A stretch of 64,000 nucleotides of DNA. Origin: Coptis chinensis. Its lineage: Eukaryota; Streptophyta; Magnoliopsida; Ranunculales; Ranunculaceae. Location: contig CM027378.1 of the NCBI GenBank assembly GCA_015680905.1, positions 37,421,001 to 37,485,000 of the forward strand, read 5' to 3'. Each line of letters starts with the position of its first letter. Positions within the stretch are counted from its first letter, which is position 1. Positions 1-11,235 of this stretch are shown here, piece after piece. The notes below the pieces were generated by a model, which made no database searches, was not told where the DNA came from, and worked only from the letters and a program-made list of their open reading frames with translations. The position numbers and the translations under genes were made by a program.

Positions 1-4
1 AACA

Positions 5-742
5 GTGATAAGTCGATCAATCATTAAAGATGGTGAAGACTTTTATACAAGGAAGTGTCTTGGTACACTAGATAAATTTGATGAAGACATGAATGATGAT
101 CTACCACCAATAATTCCAGTCATGTTAGACCCACAACTACAAAACAACTCATCTCCACTACATACAACCAATAAATCTTCACTAAACATATCAGCCCCAC
201 CACCATATATTTCATCATCTCCACTACTACAAATTTCATCTCCACCACCACCACCACCTCCATGACCCATAGATGACATTGAGGATGATGAGGGGTATAA
301 AAGTACACATTCTTCTAAGGATGAGGAGTTTGAGATTGCAAATAGACTGGACTTTAATAACTTCATTGTAATGACTGATAATGTGTATGATGGAGATGAC
401 GGAAGTGATCAATCTATTAACAAACCACATATATGGAAAGTAGGAATGGAGTGGCCAAACATTAGGGCTTTGAGAGATGATATCAAAGATTTTTGTATAG
501 CAAATAGGTTTGTTGGTGACTTAGTCAACAATGAAAGAAAGAGAGTTAGAGTGGTTTGTTTAAGGGAAGACAAGAAGAAGGTGCAATGTCCATGGTTTGC
601 TCATTTCATGTTACAAGATGATGGTTTCACAATGAGATTGAATACACTTAAGGAAGAGCATACTTGTGAGGCTGATTGTGATATGCTGAACAAAATGGCC
701 AATGCAAATTGGGTTGTAAGAAAAATTGAAGAGCAAATGAAG
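5..742 (+). pseudogene. MULE transposase exon 1 (MuDR DNA-binding region)
   Basis: One reading frame (frame of position 5) covers this stretch with a single stop, TGA at 263-265, after a run of prolines encoded by a CCA-type repeat (239-262). The part after the stop is acidic and then, from about 430, matches the MuDR/DBD_Tnp_Mut pattern: a WKVGMEW start, a conserved F-C-I-A-N block, a W-x-A cysteine region (QCPWFAHF) and an EEHTCEADC motif. The exon ends at AAG|GTTAGT (742/743). Upstream sequence is missing, so the true start is not seen. Confidence 0.8.
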
Positions 743-846
743 GTTAGTTAACTTGTACAGTATAAGTCTTAAAAGTTCATATATTATGATGTTGAACATT
801 TTTTCTAATGTTCTTCCTTTGTTTTTTTGTTTTATTTTTATGCTAG

Positions 847-1014
847 GTCCATTTCAAAACCATGAGTCCTGCATTCATAAAAGAAGAAATTATGAGAGTT
901 TTCCATGTCAATATAAGTTACTAGACTGCTTGGAATGCCAAATTTAAGTGCATGTAGCAAATTTATGGTGATTATGGGGAAAGCTACAATTTCATACCAG
1001 TGATATGTGATATG
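847..1014 (+). pseudogene. MULE transposase exon 2 (broken)
   Basis: The exon follows a T-rich intron end and the acceptor TGCTAG|GTCC, and finishes at TATG|GTATGT. Its translation (starting VHFKTMSPAFIKEEIMRVF) has the spacing seen after the DNA-binding region of MULE transposases, including the AWNAKF and YGDYGESYN blocks. Two in-frame TAG codons interrupt it. The intron between 1015 and 1287 is A/T-rich, with a stretch at 1060-1180 that may be a small separate insertion I cannot identify. Confidence 0.65.
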
Positions 1015-1287
1015 GTATGTTTATTTTTATTTTTTGATTGTTTTCTTTTTTTTTTGCTAAGTGAGCTTGAAATTTTATTAAGAAGAACGAGATAAGTTAC
1101 ATGGTAGGTGAAGGAGAAAGTAAGATGAGAAAAACAACATAAAAGGGAAAAACCTATATGAGAAAAACAAGAAAATTTTGACTGTTTTCTTATTACTATT
1201 TACATTACAGTTGTACATTATTATGGTATGTTTATTACTATTTACATGATTATGAGTGATTGCATGTTTATGTTTTTGTTAAAATAG

Positions 1288-2376
1288 TGATTGCATATCA
1301 GAGTAATGGTCTTTCCACAATTGCAAAGTATTCAAGAGATGCTAATACACATGAGTTTGAAGGATTATGTATTGCCTTTAATGCTTATAGAAGGTTGTCC
1401 AGTTGGTTGTAGGCCCTTGGTAGGATTGGATGGGTGTTTCCTTAAAGGTAAATATGGAGGGTAAATACTTAATATGGTGGCATTAGATGGAAATAATGGT
1501 CTATTTCCATTGGCTATCTATATTTGTAGATCTGAGTGTAAGTAGTCATGTGGTAAGTTTTTGAGTATCATGGCTGAGAAGCTAGAACTACACCCTTGGC
1601 CTGTTACATTCATTTCTGATAGGCAGAAGGGGTTAATTCAAGCTATGAAAGAAATTTTTCCTAGAACACAACATAAGTTTTGTTTTAGGCATATGTATAA
1701 GAACTTCAAAAAGATTTTCAAGGGTGAGTACATGGAACAACTTGCATGGGCTGCTTCCAAATCATATAAGAAAGAAGATTTTGAGAGGTGGATGGCAGTG
1801 CTAGAGAAAGAGAATGATTTAGCACATAAGTGGTTGCAAAAGGAGGAATATGAAACATGGGCAAGGTCTCACTTTGCTGAAGAAATCAAAGCTAAACAAG
1901 TATGCAGTAATTTTTTTGAATCTTTCAATCGTTGGATCTTAGATCTTAGGGACCTTCCAATTGTAAGCTTAGTATACAAATATCATATTCTGTTGATGAG
2001 TTTGATGTACAAGAGGAAGCAGGCCTATAAAGAATGGGATGAGAATGGTTTGGTCCCTAGAGTGACTAAGCATATAAAGAAGATGATAGATATTTGTCCA
2101 AACTACATATTTGATGGTTCAGATGATGTCGTGTTTGTGGTTAAGAATTTTCATGGTAATAGGTAGGTTGTGAACATAGTAAACCAAATATGTGACTATA
2201 GGGTGTGGCAGATGACTGGAATTGTTTGTGTCCATGATGTAAGAGTGTTGTTACCTAGGAGAGTTGATTGGGTCGAGTTCTGTCACTTTTACTTTTATTT
2301 TTGGGTCTCAGAATACAAGCTAGCTTACATGAGTAATGTGAAGCCCATGAAAGATGTGAAAGATTGGCCTAAACCT
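1288..2376 (+). pseudogene. MULE transposase DDE core and SWIM-like finger
   Basis: The catalytic domain of a Mutator-like transposase, which acts in the nucleus by cut-and-paste. The first acidic residue lies in GCRPLVGLDGCFLKG (1405-1449, Asp codon 1429-1431). The second lies in TFISDRQKGL (about 1609-1640). The HKFCFRHMYKNF block that follows is characteristic of the MULE domain. Stops at 1462 and 1543 break the 5' half; the longest open piece is 1561-2166. After a TAG at 2164 the same frame continues with a degenerate SWIM finger (CDYRVWQMTGIVCVHD) and the usual Y-x-WP end. A clear donor (CCT|GTAAG) closes the exon at 2376. Confidence 0.85.
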
Positions 2377-2462
2377 GTAAGTTCAATTAGGTTATGTGTA
2401 AGCTCAATTAATTGTTTGTTTGTTGCATGTATAAGATTTTTTAACTTGTGCACTTTTCTTAG

Positions 2463-2609
2463 GATCCAAATAAATATGTCAAGCCACCTCCTTTGGTAAG
2501 GGGGATTGGTAGGCCTAGAAAGCAAAAGATGATGATTGAAGATGAAAATGAAAATGGTCACATTCAAAAGAAGAGAAAAATGACTTCCAGCAAATGTAAG
2601 GGAATATGA
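2463..2609 (+). pseudogene. MULE transposase C-terminal GRPRK exon
   Basis: The exon starts after the acceptor TTCTTAG (2461-2462) and encodes the PPPL-RGIGRPRKQK motif typical of the end of MULE transposases, then an acidic and lysine-rich stretch. The first in-frame stop is at 2607-2609. A GTAAG just before it could be a splice donor joining to the open stretch from about 2627. Confidence 0.7.
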
Positions 2610-2626
2610 CATAATATAAGGTTTAT

Positions 2627-3405
2627 CTCCATCAGAAATAGCAAGCAATGCAAGCCATCAGAATGCAACACCAAGAGTGAAGACTAAACCTTGGACAAGG
2701 TCTAGAACTGTCACTGGGGAATCTAATTTGATGGACAGGACCAAGTAAGATTTTTTAAAGTGTTTTGTGGTTAAGAATTTTTGTAAGTGTTAAGAAGTTA
2801 AAATGACGTACATATTTTAATTGTATAAAAATGTAGGAAAATTGTGAGGAAGACTAAAAGTGGGATGAAAAAGGCAAAGAATAGAGCATTGAAACTTGCA
2901 AGTGTTGTTGATACAACATCCCCAACACCAAGCAATGCACCACCAAGCAATGCATCACCAATAGTTGCACCACCAAGACATGACCATACCAAGCAAGACA
3001 TAAACAGTAGACAGAGATTCCATCCAAGCTAGTAGTTAAGCAGTGGTCAAGCCATGTGTCAAGTCAGCAAAGATTCCATCCAAGCTAGCAGTTAGGCCAG
3101 CATCCAAGCTATCAATTAAGCCAGTTGTCAAGCCATATGTCAAGCCATCTGCTTAGCCATTTGTTAGGCCAGCAGAGAAGCCACTTGTCAAACTAGTAGC
3201 GAAGCCATTTGTCAAGCCATGTGTCAAGGCAACAGTGAAGCCATTTGTCACTCCAGCAGTTCTGACAAGGTCTAAAGCTATTATAGATGAGCTTCCACAG
3301 CTGAAGGCACTTCATAAGCAAGTTGCAACCAAAAAGAACATCGCTCCACTTGCACCTAGGCTGATTGAAAACTCAAGACCAAAATTCAAAGTGGTGAGGA
3401 AATGA
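2627..3405 (+). pseudogene. MULE transposase tail, lysine/proline/valine-rich
   Basis: Open pieces in different frames continue the transposase tail: Ser/Thr-rich 2627-2747, a basic and proline-rich piece 2844-3032, then a K-P-x-V-K-P-type repeat ending at TGA 3403-3405. The frame change near 3015-3030 and one TAG inside the repeat show decay. A likely intron separates 2748 from about 2836. No domain is recognised. This is low-complexity sequence as often found at the end of long MULE proteins. Confidence 0.5.
3020..3260 (+). repeat. Short-period repeat encoding K-P-V-K-P units
   Basis: Imperfect repeats built from AAGCCA plus a variable codon plus GTC recur across this stretch. There is also a larger direct duplication (GATTCCATCCAAGCTAG at about 3017 and again about 55 bp later). 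Read in frame, the repeat gives alternating lysine, proline and valine. Confidence 0.7.
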
Positions 3406-3771
3406 TTTGGTGTTTTGGACATGATTTTATGTTTTGGTGTTGATTTTGGACTTTAGCTGTTTTTATGTTTTGGTGTTTTGGACATGATTTTAGACTTGAC
3501 ATATAAGTTGATGTCATTTTGTTATGTAATGATATTTTGGAAATGATTTTGGAGTTTTGCATATTGTACAAAATGAATTAGGTGCGTAATAGTATAGTGT
3601 ACTATTTATTGAAAAATTCTAATCAGACTGCAGTATAATGTGCTTAATAGTAAGTGCACTTGGAAAGGCAACAAAACAAAATGTCAAGTCTAGTGCAAAC
3701 ACCCATTCTCTAGTCTGAAACACCAATTCCCTACACCACAAACATTGAATACCAAAAATCAATTCTTTTGC
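3406..3771. other. A/T-rich spacer after the MULE gene
   Basis: No coding potential. There are short direct repeats of TTTTGGTGTT and GACATGATTTT around 3405-3560, which resemble the 3' region of the MULE. I see no recognisable terminal repeat. Confidence 0.5.
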
Positions 3772-3778
3772 TATAAAA
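3772..3778 (+). promoter_or_regulatory. TATA box ahead of the exon at 3836
   Basis: TATAAAA lies 57 bp upstream of an ATG, with a C/T-rich leader (CTCTCTAATATC, TCTTCTCTAATTTCAC) between them, the usual layout of a plant core promoter. Confidence 0.5.
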
Positions 3779-3835
3779 CAAGCCAACCACTCTCTCTAAT
3801 ATCATACTCTTCTCTAATTTCACACACTATACAAT

Positions 3836-4374
3836 ATGGTGAAGGGGAAGGTATCTATGAAATCAGTTTACTGCGAAATTAGTAAATTTGATAATGGATA
3901 TGATGTGATGCGCAATATGATGAAAAGTAAGCAAGATATGAGGATTTTTGCTTAGATAATTATGGAGGATGAAAACTTGTGTTTACGTTTTTGTAAAGCT
4001 TGTGGTGAAATGTGTTTCATGGAGATGGTAGTGCTAGAGGTAAGGGTGGAATTCGAGCTAAACGAGCCAAGCTTTATCGTGCTCAAGCTTGGCTCGTTAA
4101 TTACATGAGTTTTAAATTGAGCTCGAGCTCGAGCCGAGCCCGAGTGACTCGGTTATTTTACACTACAAATATGCTATTTGAGCTAAACGAGCCGAGCTTC
4201 ATCAAGCTCATTTGTTACACAAGCTTTAATTTGAGCTCGAGCTCGACTCATAGAGTTAAACGAGCGAGCTTGAGCCGAGCTAAATGAGCTGAACCCGAAC
4301 CGCTCGGCTCAAATTCCACCTTTAGCTGGAGGGAGGAGATGGAAGTTCATCTGTACACACAGTAGATGGTCCAC
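3836..4374 (+). pseudogene. Broken first exon of an unidentified gene
   Basis: An ATG 57 bp after a TATA box opens a frame beginning MVKGKVSMKSVYCEISKF. It has one TAG (3953-3955) and continues in frame through a cysteine-containing piece (CLRFCKACGEMCF) to the MITE at 4041. If the MITE and one copy of its 8-bp duplication are removed, the frame continues through an acidic Gly/Ser-rich stretch to the LTR of element A at 4375. The layout (short N-terminal piece, then acidic low complexity) could be the start of a second MULE-type gene, but no domain can be recognised. Confidence 0.35.
4041..4324. mobile_element. hAT-type MITE, 284 bp, with GAGCTCGAGC core
   Basis: Terminal inverted repeats TAAGGGTGGAATTCGAGC and (reverse complement of the right end) TAAAGGTGGAATTTGAGC match at 16 of 18 positions. 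The element is flanked by GCTAGAGG (4033-4040) and GCTGGAGG (4325-4332), an 8-bp duplication with one mismatch, as expected for hAT transposition. The body is full of GAGCTCGAGC and AACGAGCC(G)AGC motifs. It has no coding capacity; the Ser-rich open frame across it is only this repeat. Confidence 0.85.
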
Positions 4375-4714
4375 TGGTAAGTGCTCAAAAAGTGCATTTT
4401 AACCCTCGATTATACCTCTTGTTTAGCCATCTTAGTGGACTAACAGTGCTTGTAAGTCATGTTTTATGATTCTACAGGTGAAAAAGAGAGTTTTGTAGAA
4501 TATTAGAGAAAAAAGGGTAAAACGGAGCATTAAGGATTACATGGGAAGCCCGTGGACAATCATGGAGAAATCCAAGGAATTGAAGCTATGAAAGATGTAA
4601 CTTGAACCTGTTTTAAAGCCTATTTGGAAGCCTAAGGCAAAATAATTCGTTGCTTGGACCAAAGCCCACAAAAGAGGAAAGAAGGATGGAGCAAAAGAGG
4701 AAAAACATACTCTA

Positions 4715-4750
4715 GCGTCTGGGACGCAAGGCCCATGCATCTAGATGCAT
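4715..4750. promoter_or_regulatory. Palindromes upstream of the LTR TATA box
   Basis: GCGTCTGGGACGC (near-palindrome) is followed by the perfect 16-bp palindrome ATGCATCTAGATGCAT (4735-4750). The same kind of sites recur at equivalent positions in both B LTRs. Confidence 0.55.
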
Positions 4751-4871
4751 GAACTGACACTGTAGCCTACCTCTTTTACAGTTTTGGAAACGAAGTTGGA
4801 CTCTGAAAGAAGTTGATTTGTAATAGGAAACAAGCCATGGTTTGGGATTTTCTAGAACTCATTGTAATCCC

Positions 4872-4879
4872 TATAAATA
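4872..4879 (+). promoter_or_regulatory. TATA box of LTR A
   Basis: TATAAATA lies within CCCTATAAATAAAGG, about 500 bp into the LTR, and is conserved in both B LTRs. It marks the likely U3/R boundary. Confidence 0.6.
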
Positions 4880-5924
4880 AAGGACCTAAGTGCCTCATGA
4901 AACTCGCCAATTCACTTACATTCTTGTCTCCAGAACTTGAGGCATAGAGAGATTAATAATAAAAAAATCGGTTTTAACTAGTCGAGTCTTGAAAAATTAG
5001 TCTTTCTAGTCTTATGTTCTTTGACTCTTCTTCTTCTCGTTCTTCATGTTCTTCCTTCTTCATAGAAGGCTAATCTTTTCCTTCAAGGGAGAAGATGGAG
5101 CTAGTGCTTACGGTTCGGTGATTCTTCTGGTTCATGGTGTTCTCCAATCAGGTTAGTTCTTTATGTTTTTAGTTATTAGTTCCATTTCCCACACCAAGGG
5201 ATGGAAGTATAGAATAAGGTTTATGTTTTGCAATACTAATATCATGCTAGTGTTCTTTACTTTTCTTCTAAGTAGTGTAGTTCTTTAAAGTTAGGGAAGT
5301 ATTCTTTGTGTTACCCTAGTAGGGGTAACTCAGGGAGTGGCTGCCTATGAGAAGTATTCTTTGTGTTTGCCTTAAATGGTGATTCATTGAATGGTCACCC
5401 TATTAGAAAGTACTTTTTGATGTTGCTCTCGTTAATACATTGAATGGCTGCCCGAGCTTACATAAAAAAAGAAAAGAAGATATTAATAGCATAAACATAG
5501 GAACAACCTTAAGTAGAGTTATTCGTTAACGGTGTTTCGTCCAAGAGGGCATCGACACTCGCTCGATTACCTAATTGTAGTCTACTTGTGAGAAAAACCA
5601 TGAAGCAGAAAGTCACAGATCAAAGGTATCGATGGATTCTAATCTCTTGAATTCCCTCTCTTATAAATTCTCAATAGTTTAGTTTAGTTTAGTTAAGTAA
5701 TTCACAATATCTATAATCATAATTTTTAATCCCTCAAACCCCCTTTCCAGTCCTGTCCTTCATATAACATACACTTAAAAGTGGAACGATATCCTACTCA
5801 TCCTTTACTTATTGAGGGATAATTAGGTTTTGATACGCTTCTGTTTTGTTCAACGATCATCATCCATCATCCATCTACACATTCCATATATCATCTCATA
5901 CAAACAAAAAGAGTACGTGTTAAA

Positions 5925-5938
5925 TGGCGCCGCTGCCG
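5925..5938 (+). other. Primer-binding site of element A (tRNA-Asp type)
   Basis: TGGCGCCGCTGCCG begins 2 bp after the LTR end. It fits the 3' end of plant tRNA-Asp, as in Athila elements, with one mismatch (C for T) to the usual site. Confidence 0.8.
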
Positions 5939-6382
5939 GTTTAAGTTGTTTATGTTTAACGTTTTCTTTCAAGATTAGAACTTTGGATCTTGAGGTAATT
6001 TTAGCCGCATCATCCATCCTTTTGAGAAAGAGAGAAGCTTGAAGGACATCTCAAAGACAAGATCTACCATCCAGGTTAGTCGAATCTTTATTCTTTTTAT
6101 TTCATTCTTAGTTTAGTTGCATCTAGGGGCGGATCCAAGATTTTAGATCAGGGGGGGTTGCCATGGAGTTAACCTTTAAAGATTTTTTTAGGAACCAATA
6201 ATCAATGTCTACAGAAAATTATCTGAATATCTATTGGAGTTCATAATTAGTTAGCATTGATAAATAAAAGAGTTATCGTTTTTATTACCTTACCCAAAAT
6301 GGACAAAATAGTGTTTTCACTATAGACCTAAACAAACATAACAAAGAAATATGCAAGAATAACATAGTACATTAGCATCACA

Positions 6383-6556
6383 CTAGTGAAGTTTTGACAT
6401 GCGTGGATTCTTTTCAAATACATCTATTATTGCATCAAAATCAACTTCTTTAGCAAATTCCAGTTCAATGTAAATAGCCATGCAATCTGCAAGAAATTCA
6501 TCCCCCATCTTGTTACGAAGTCTTGTTTTGAGAAATTTCATAGCTGAGAATGCTCG
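6383..6556 (-). pseudogene. hAT transposase C-terminus
   Basis: After removal of the solo LTR at 6557-7786 the frame runs from TRKRA into FSAMKFLKTRLRNKMGDEF and ends ...EKNPRMSKLH with a TAG at 6383-6385. This is the hAT dimerisation motif (RAFSAMK...LRN-M-DEFL) and the typical end of zf-MYM-type hAT proteins. The stretch itself has no stop. Confidence 0.9.
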
Positions 6557-7786
6557 TGTAGGAACCGTTATGGTTGCACCGAATGATTTACTACGGACCG
6601 CGAAACACCACGTGCAGCGGAATAAAGGGTATCTCTCACGGTTTGGTTAGAAATTCATACCTTTAGATCGGCTAAGATAACTCTGAGAATATTAGATATA
6701 TGAATCAGCAACCTCTTAATCTTCTGTTGTATTCCTATCCTTAGATTGGACGTTGTGTGGGTAGCGATCTACCAACCCTTTCTTTCTCTCTTTTTCCAAT
6801 AAAAAATGAAATAATGAATAGTGAATTCAGCCAGGAGAGAAGGGTTTCTATTTATAGGCTACAACAGGGACCATGAGGAGAAATTAGGGTTGGGCCTCGT
6901 GACGGGCTTGGGCTTCCAATGTTCACCCAGAACACACGGCCCAAGTTCGTCAACAAATTGCTTATTCCACTAAAGGCCATTGTTACACTACCGCCCTAAT
7001 CCCAAATTACGTGTTACGTTTATGAGCTCCATATTATATGCTTGTTGATCTCCCCGTGTTTAAGATATTGAATCCCCGTTGATTAAGTCAAGTTACTGAC
7101 AACTACATCAATCAACTTCTTATGTCCTTGAGTAGTACCACTCAATCTTATTGTCATGTCGGATTAAATCCACCTGCGGGGTTTACATGACAATCCTTAT
7201 GAGCTTCTCAAGGGGACATCATCAACCCGACTTCTTGCGGGTCACAGATTCCTTCTATAATAAATAACACACCTTACAAACAATGTCATTACCCAATCCA
7301 TCGAGTTTGTTGATTTACAAATGAATCTTACTCATTGATGATTTAAAACAATGTACAATGCACGTAAGTGCCCGTTATTATATCCCGATTAAGAGGACAA
7401 GCATCCATAATAACAGAGGTGTTTGTTATCTTATATAGTCAGTATAAAGATAAACAATCTCACTTGGACCTGTTCAATACACACAAAGTGTACTAGTGTA
7501 ATCCTATAGTCAAGATAGACTAATACCAGATTATACTACAACCGTACCAATGGTTTGTCCAAATCTATTTAGGTTGTGAACGTTTACTTATACTTTATAA
7601 GGTACTGATGATATGATCTTTTGTGTGTCACCACACACCATATCATCTACAACATAAAGTATTAGACACATGCATATAACTAATAACATATATAATATGC
7701 ATAACATTTGTCTATATGATTCTCATTCAAAATATAAAGAATTAGAGTTAATACAAAAGTAATGCTTTTAGTATATCACCCTATCA
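6557..7786 (-). mobile_element. Solo LTR (1230 bp) inside the hAT transposase
   Basis: It is bounded by TGTAGGAACC (6557) and ...ACCCTATCA (7786), i.e. TG...CA ends, and flanked by the 5-bp duplication GCTCG (6552-6556 and 7787-7791). Removing it with one GCTCG rejoins the hAT reading frame. A TATA box on the minus strand (CTATAAATAG, 6848-6857) gives the orientation. The superfamily is not certain; the general look (long unstructured LTR, TATA near the far end) is compatible with Ty1/copia, but there is no internal region to test this. Confidence 0.85.
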
Positions 7787-7791
7787 GCTCG

Positions 7792-8770
7792 TTTTCTAGT
7801 TGCCGTGGAAACAGGATGTGTCAAGACAAGACGAATGAATCTATCAATCAAATAATAGATATGTATCTTTCTTGTTTCAACTAGTCTTTGACATAATTCG
7901 GAGATGGTAGACAATTTATGAAAAAGAGGATGCTTGAGCACATCAAGTTTGTAATGTTGCAGTTGACTTCTAAAATGATGTATCTCTTGCTTCGTGAAGT
8001 TTCCACAATAAAACTTTTCTACGAGTTTGCAAATATCATCAATGCAGAAGGACTTAAAAGCATCTTTCGGATCCAAAGTGGAACTAAGATAAATAAGCTC
8101 TATTGTTTCTTCTGGAAATCTGTTATTTAATTCCACCAACTAGTAATTTATTACAGCATTAAATAACTCGATGCGGTAGTGATGCTCAACTGTAATATAA
8201 TCTTTCTACTGGCAAGAAGGACTTGTACCCGCCATGTGTCGAGCACCCATATCAGGCATGTCAATGTCATGCTTTTTGCAAAACAAAATCACATCGCTAA
8301 GGAAAGCATCCCAAGAAGATCCTCTTAATTCTTGAAGAAGTGCTTTCGTATTGGAGGCTAAGCTGATAGCATTTAAAATGTCTTGGGACTTTTCTTGCAG
8401 GGTTTTACACAAGACATTAGTAATTCCCATAGTCTTATGCAATAAATGAAAAAGAAAGACAAACTCAAAACTTTTCATTGCAAAAATAACACCTTTAGCT
8501 TCCCCATGCATATAGTTGCTTGACCCGTTCTTCATGACGCTTTCAAGAACTATACAAATTGACTCAAACATCTCTTTTAGGATAGGAACCGAAGCAAAAT
8601 GAGAACTCCATCTAGTATCTCCTGCTTGTTGCAAAGTAGAAACTTGATTAGCTCCTTTTCCAGTAACAAGTTCACCACTAGCTACCAGCTTATTAATTTC
8701 ATTTTTCCGAGTATCTTCCAACTCTTGTTTATGCTTAGGCGTAACATGAAGATTAACAATGGAAGCCAAC
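7792..8770 (-). pseudogene. hAT transposase, middle part and start of dimerisation domain
   Basis: This continues the frame cut by element B (SKLASIVNLHVTPKHKQEL). Recognisable blocks are GDTRWSSHFASV (the TRWxSH signature of this hAT group), an F-LL-KTMGITNVLCKTLQ block and, after a stop near 8206, the C-terminal region [13 protein letters not shown]...[11 protein letters not shown] up to [15 protein letters not shown] at the solo LTR. At least one further stop lies at about 8140-8206. TRW and PVSTAT are diagnostic of hAT dimerisation-type transposases. Confidence 0.9.
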
Positions 8771-10355
8771 TGACAAACCTCTTTTTGTTTATGTAGATGG
8801 TGTATGGTCGTTGAACAAAATAGAAGCGTATCAAAACCTAATTATCCCTTAATAAGTAGAGGATGAGTAGGGTATCATTCCACTTTTAAGTGTATGTTAT
8901 GTGAAGGACAGGACTGGAAAGTGGGTTTAAGGGATTAAAAACTATGATTGTAGAGATTATAGATTCTAATACTCAACTAAACTAGACTAAATTAAACTAA
9001 ACTATTGAGAATTTATAAGAGAGGGAATTCAAGAGATTAGAATCCACCAATACTTTTAATCTATGACCTTCTGCTTCATGGTTGTTCTTACAAGTAGACT
9101 ACAATTAAGCAATCGAGCGAGTGTCGATGCCCTCTTGATCTAAAACATCGTTAACAATTAACTCTACTTAAGGTTGTTCCTATGTTTATGCTATTAATAT
9201 CTTCTTTCCTTTTATGTAAGCTCGGGCAGCCATTCAATGTATTACCAAGAGCAACATCAAGGAGTACTTCCTAATAGAGTGCCATTCATTCAATGAATCA
9301 CCACTTAAGGCAAACACAAAGAATACTTCCCTAGGCAGGCCACTCCCTGAGCTACCCCTTCTAAGGCAACACAAAGAATACTTCCCTAACTCTAAAGAAC
9401 TATACTACTAGAAGAAAAGTAAAGAACACTAGCATGATATTAATATTGCAAAACATAAACCCTATTCTATACTTCCATCCCCTGGTGTGGGCAATGGAAC
9501 TAATAACTAAAAACATAAAGAACTAACCTGATTGAAGAACACCATGAACCAGAAAAATTATTAAACCTTAAGCACTGGCTTCATCTCCTCCCTTGAAGGA
9601 GAAGATTAGCCTTCCATAGAGAAGGAAGAATACGAAGAACAAGAAGAAGAAGAGTCGAAGAACATAAGACTAGAAAGACTAATTTATTAAGACTCAGCTA
9701 GTTAAAACCGATCTTTTATTATTAATCTCTCTCTACCTCAAGTTCTGGAGACAAGAGTATAAGTGAATTGGAAAATTATATGAGGCACTTAGGTCCTCTA
9801 TTTATAGAGGTTACAATGAGCTCTAGAAGCATTCCAAACCGTCATTTGTTTCCTAATACAAATAGACTTCTTTCAGAGTCCAACTTCGTCTCCAAAACTG
9901 AGAAGAAATTGGGTACAGTGTTGATCCATGCGTCTGGACGCACTATTCATGCGTCTCAGATGCAATCAATATTAATGCGGGCCGATCGATCCATCGTCCA
10001 CGAGCGTAAGCCTATTTTCTCTCTTATGCTCTATCCTTCTATCCTCTTTTGCGGGCTTTGGTCCAAGCAACGAATCCTTTGGCCTTGGGCTTCCAAATAG
10101 GCTTTAAAATAGGTCCAAGTCGCATCTTTAATAGCTCCAATTCCTTGGCCTTCTCCATGATTGTCCACGGGCCTCCCATGTGATCCTTAATGCTCCGAAT
10201 TGCTCCGTTTTACCCCTTTTTCTCTAATATTCTACAAAACTCTCTTTTTAACCTGTAAAATCTTAAAACATAACTTACAAACACTATTAGTTCACTAAGA
10301 TGGCTAAATAAGAGGCATAATCGAGGGTTAAATAACACTTTTTGAGCACTTATCA
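8771..10355 (-). repeat. 3' LTR of element B (1585 bp)
   Basis: Plus-strand ends are TGACAAACCTC... and ...GAGCACTTATCA, i.e. LTR TGATAAGTGC...TTGTCA read on the minus strand. The TATA box (CTATAAATAG) is at about 9797-9808. Palindromic TGCGTCTGGACGCA sites are at 9929-9963. Confidence 0.95.
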
Positions 10356-11235
10356 CAACTCCGAACTAGCCTTTTGCTAGTCTCTTAGCAAATAAGATAA
10401 AAAAAATAGATAAGTGATCAAAATCACATCCTAATAACAAAAATAAAATCCTAACTCATTTTCGCAGGCATCACGATTGCATTTACCATATGCAACAAGG
10501 CTTTAAACCTTTAAGTTCCCCAAAAAGGACGAGTTATAGTCTCGTGAGGGTTTTTAGGTGATATACCCACAAAATCAATCAATAGCATGTTCAAGAATGA
10601 TAGTATTTTTCAGAGAGAGAAATTCCTTACCCACTTAGTGCTTACTCTAACAGACAGTCTCCATTGCTAACTACATTGCTGCAAATACTCATAAATTATG
10701 ATGGAAGATAGTAAAAATTGACAAAATTCTTAATCAAGGCTTATGTGTGTACTTAGTCAATCTCCTATACTATCCTATCAAAGAAACGGAATCCCTAGTT
10801 TACCATAGGTAGATAATCTCGACTTTCAATCCTCACCGATCATACTCTTAGAAAAGAATCTCTCAGAAGATGGTCTACTATTTTACCTCATGTATGTGGG
10901 GAAAAGAATAATGCATACGAACATCCCACATACTACCTTGAAAAACTGACTTCTGAAGAAAAGTAGTCTCATGGAAAGAATGTCAATCATATATGAAGTG
11001 TCGGGTCCTTCACTTTAGCATCATCTCACCTATTCTAGACTTTGTACCATACTGTAGTGATAAGTCATGGGTTGTAACTTGGCTTGGGTATTGGTTTATG
11101 AAGGAAAGGTAAAAAGGATTCTAAGGTTGTTTCTGAAAAACACTAAGGGTTTTGCTTCATTCTTTAGAAGATTTATTCAAATTCTATATTGCAGAGAAAA
11201 TTCTTCCTTTGTTTTAGCTTTTCCATCCATTCTGT

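Larger units (their letters stand above)
1..3405 (+). mobile_element. Decayed MULE (Mutator-like) transposon, transposase part
   Basis: Plus-strand remnant of a Mutator-like transposase gene spread over several exons with GT-AG introns. In order I see an acidic and proline-rich N-terminal part, a MuDR-type DNA-binding region, a DDE transposase core, a degenerate SWIM-type zinc finger, a GRPRK basic tail and a K/P/V-rich repeat tail. Nonsense codons at 263, in exon 2, at 1462, 1543 and 2164 show that it is dead. The 5' end runs off the window. I could not identify terminal inverted repeats, so the outer limits are uncertain. Exons are listed separately. Confidence 0.85.
4375..5922 (+). repeat. 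5' LTR of element A (1548 bp)
   Basis: The LTR starts TGGTAAGTGCTCAAAAAGTG (family consensus TGATAAGTGC, one change) and ends ...GTGTTA just before AATGGCGCC (family consensus ...TTGTCA). It contains palindromes at 4715-4750 and a TATA box at 4872-4879. Divergence from the B LTRs suggests that A is the older copy. Confidence 0.85.
4375..6123 (+). mobile_element. Element A: 5' part of an Athila-like Ty3/gypsy element
   Basis: Complete 5' LTR, PBS and the first 185 bp of leader in plus orientation. The LTR belongs to the same family as the LTRs of element B, and the leader matches B's leader up to GTTGCATC, where a hAT transposon is inserted. The left flank is TCCAC (4370-4374); its partner is not in the window. 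Everything downstream of 6123 is displaced by the hAT and later insertions. Confidence 0.85.

Noticed and set aside
2325-2648. Minus-strand ORF across the MULE C-terminus
   Set aside because: It is the antisense shadow of the MULE GRPRK exon and neighbouring intron.
4012-4287. Plus-strand ORF rich in Ser and Arg
   Set aside because: It is only the GAGCTCGAGC repeat of the hAT-type MITE read in frame, and it crosses the MITE boundary.
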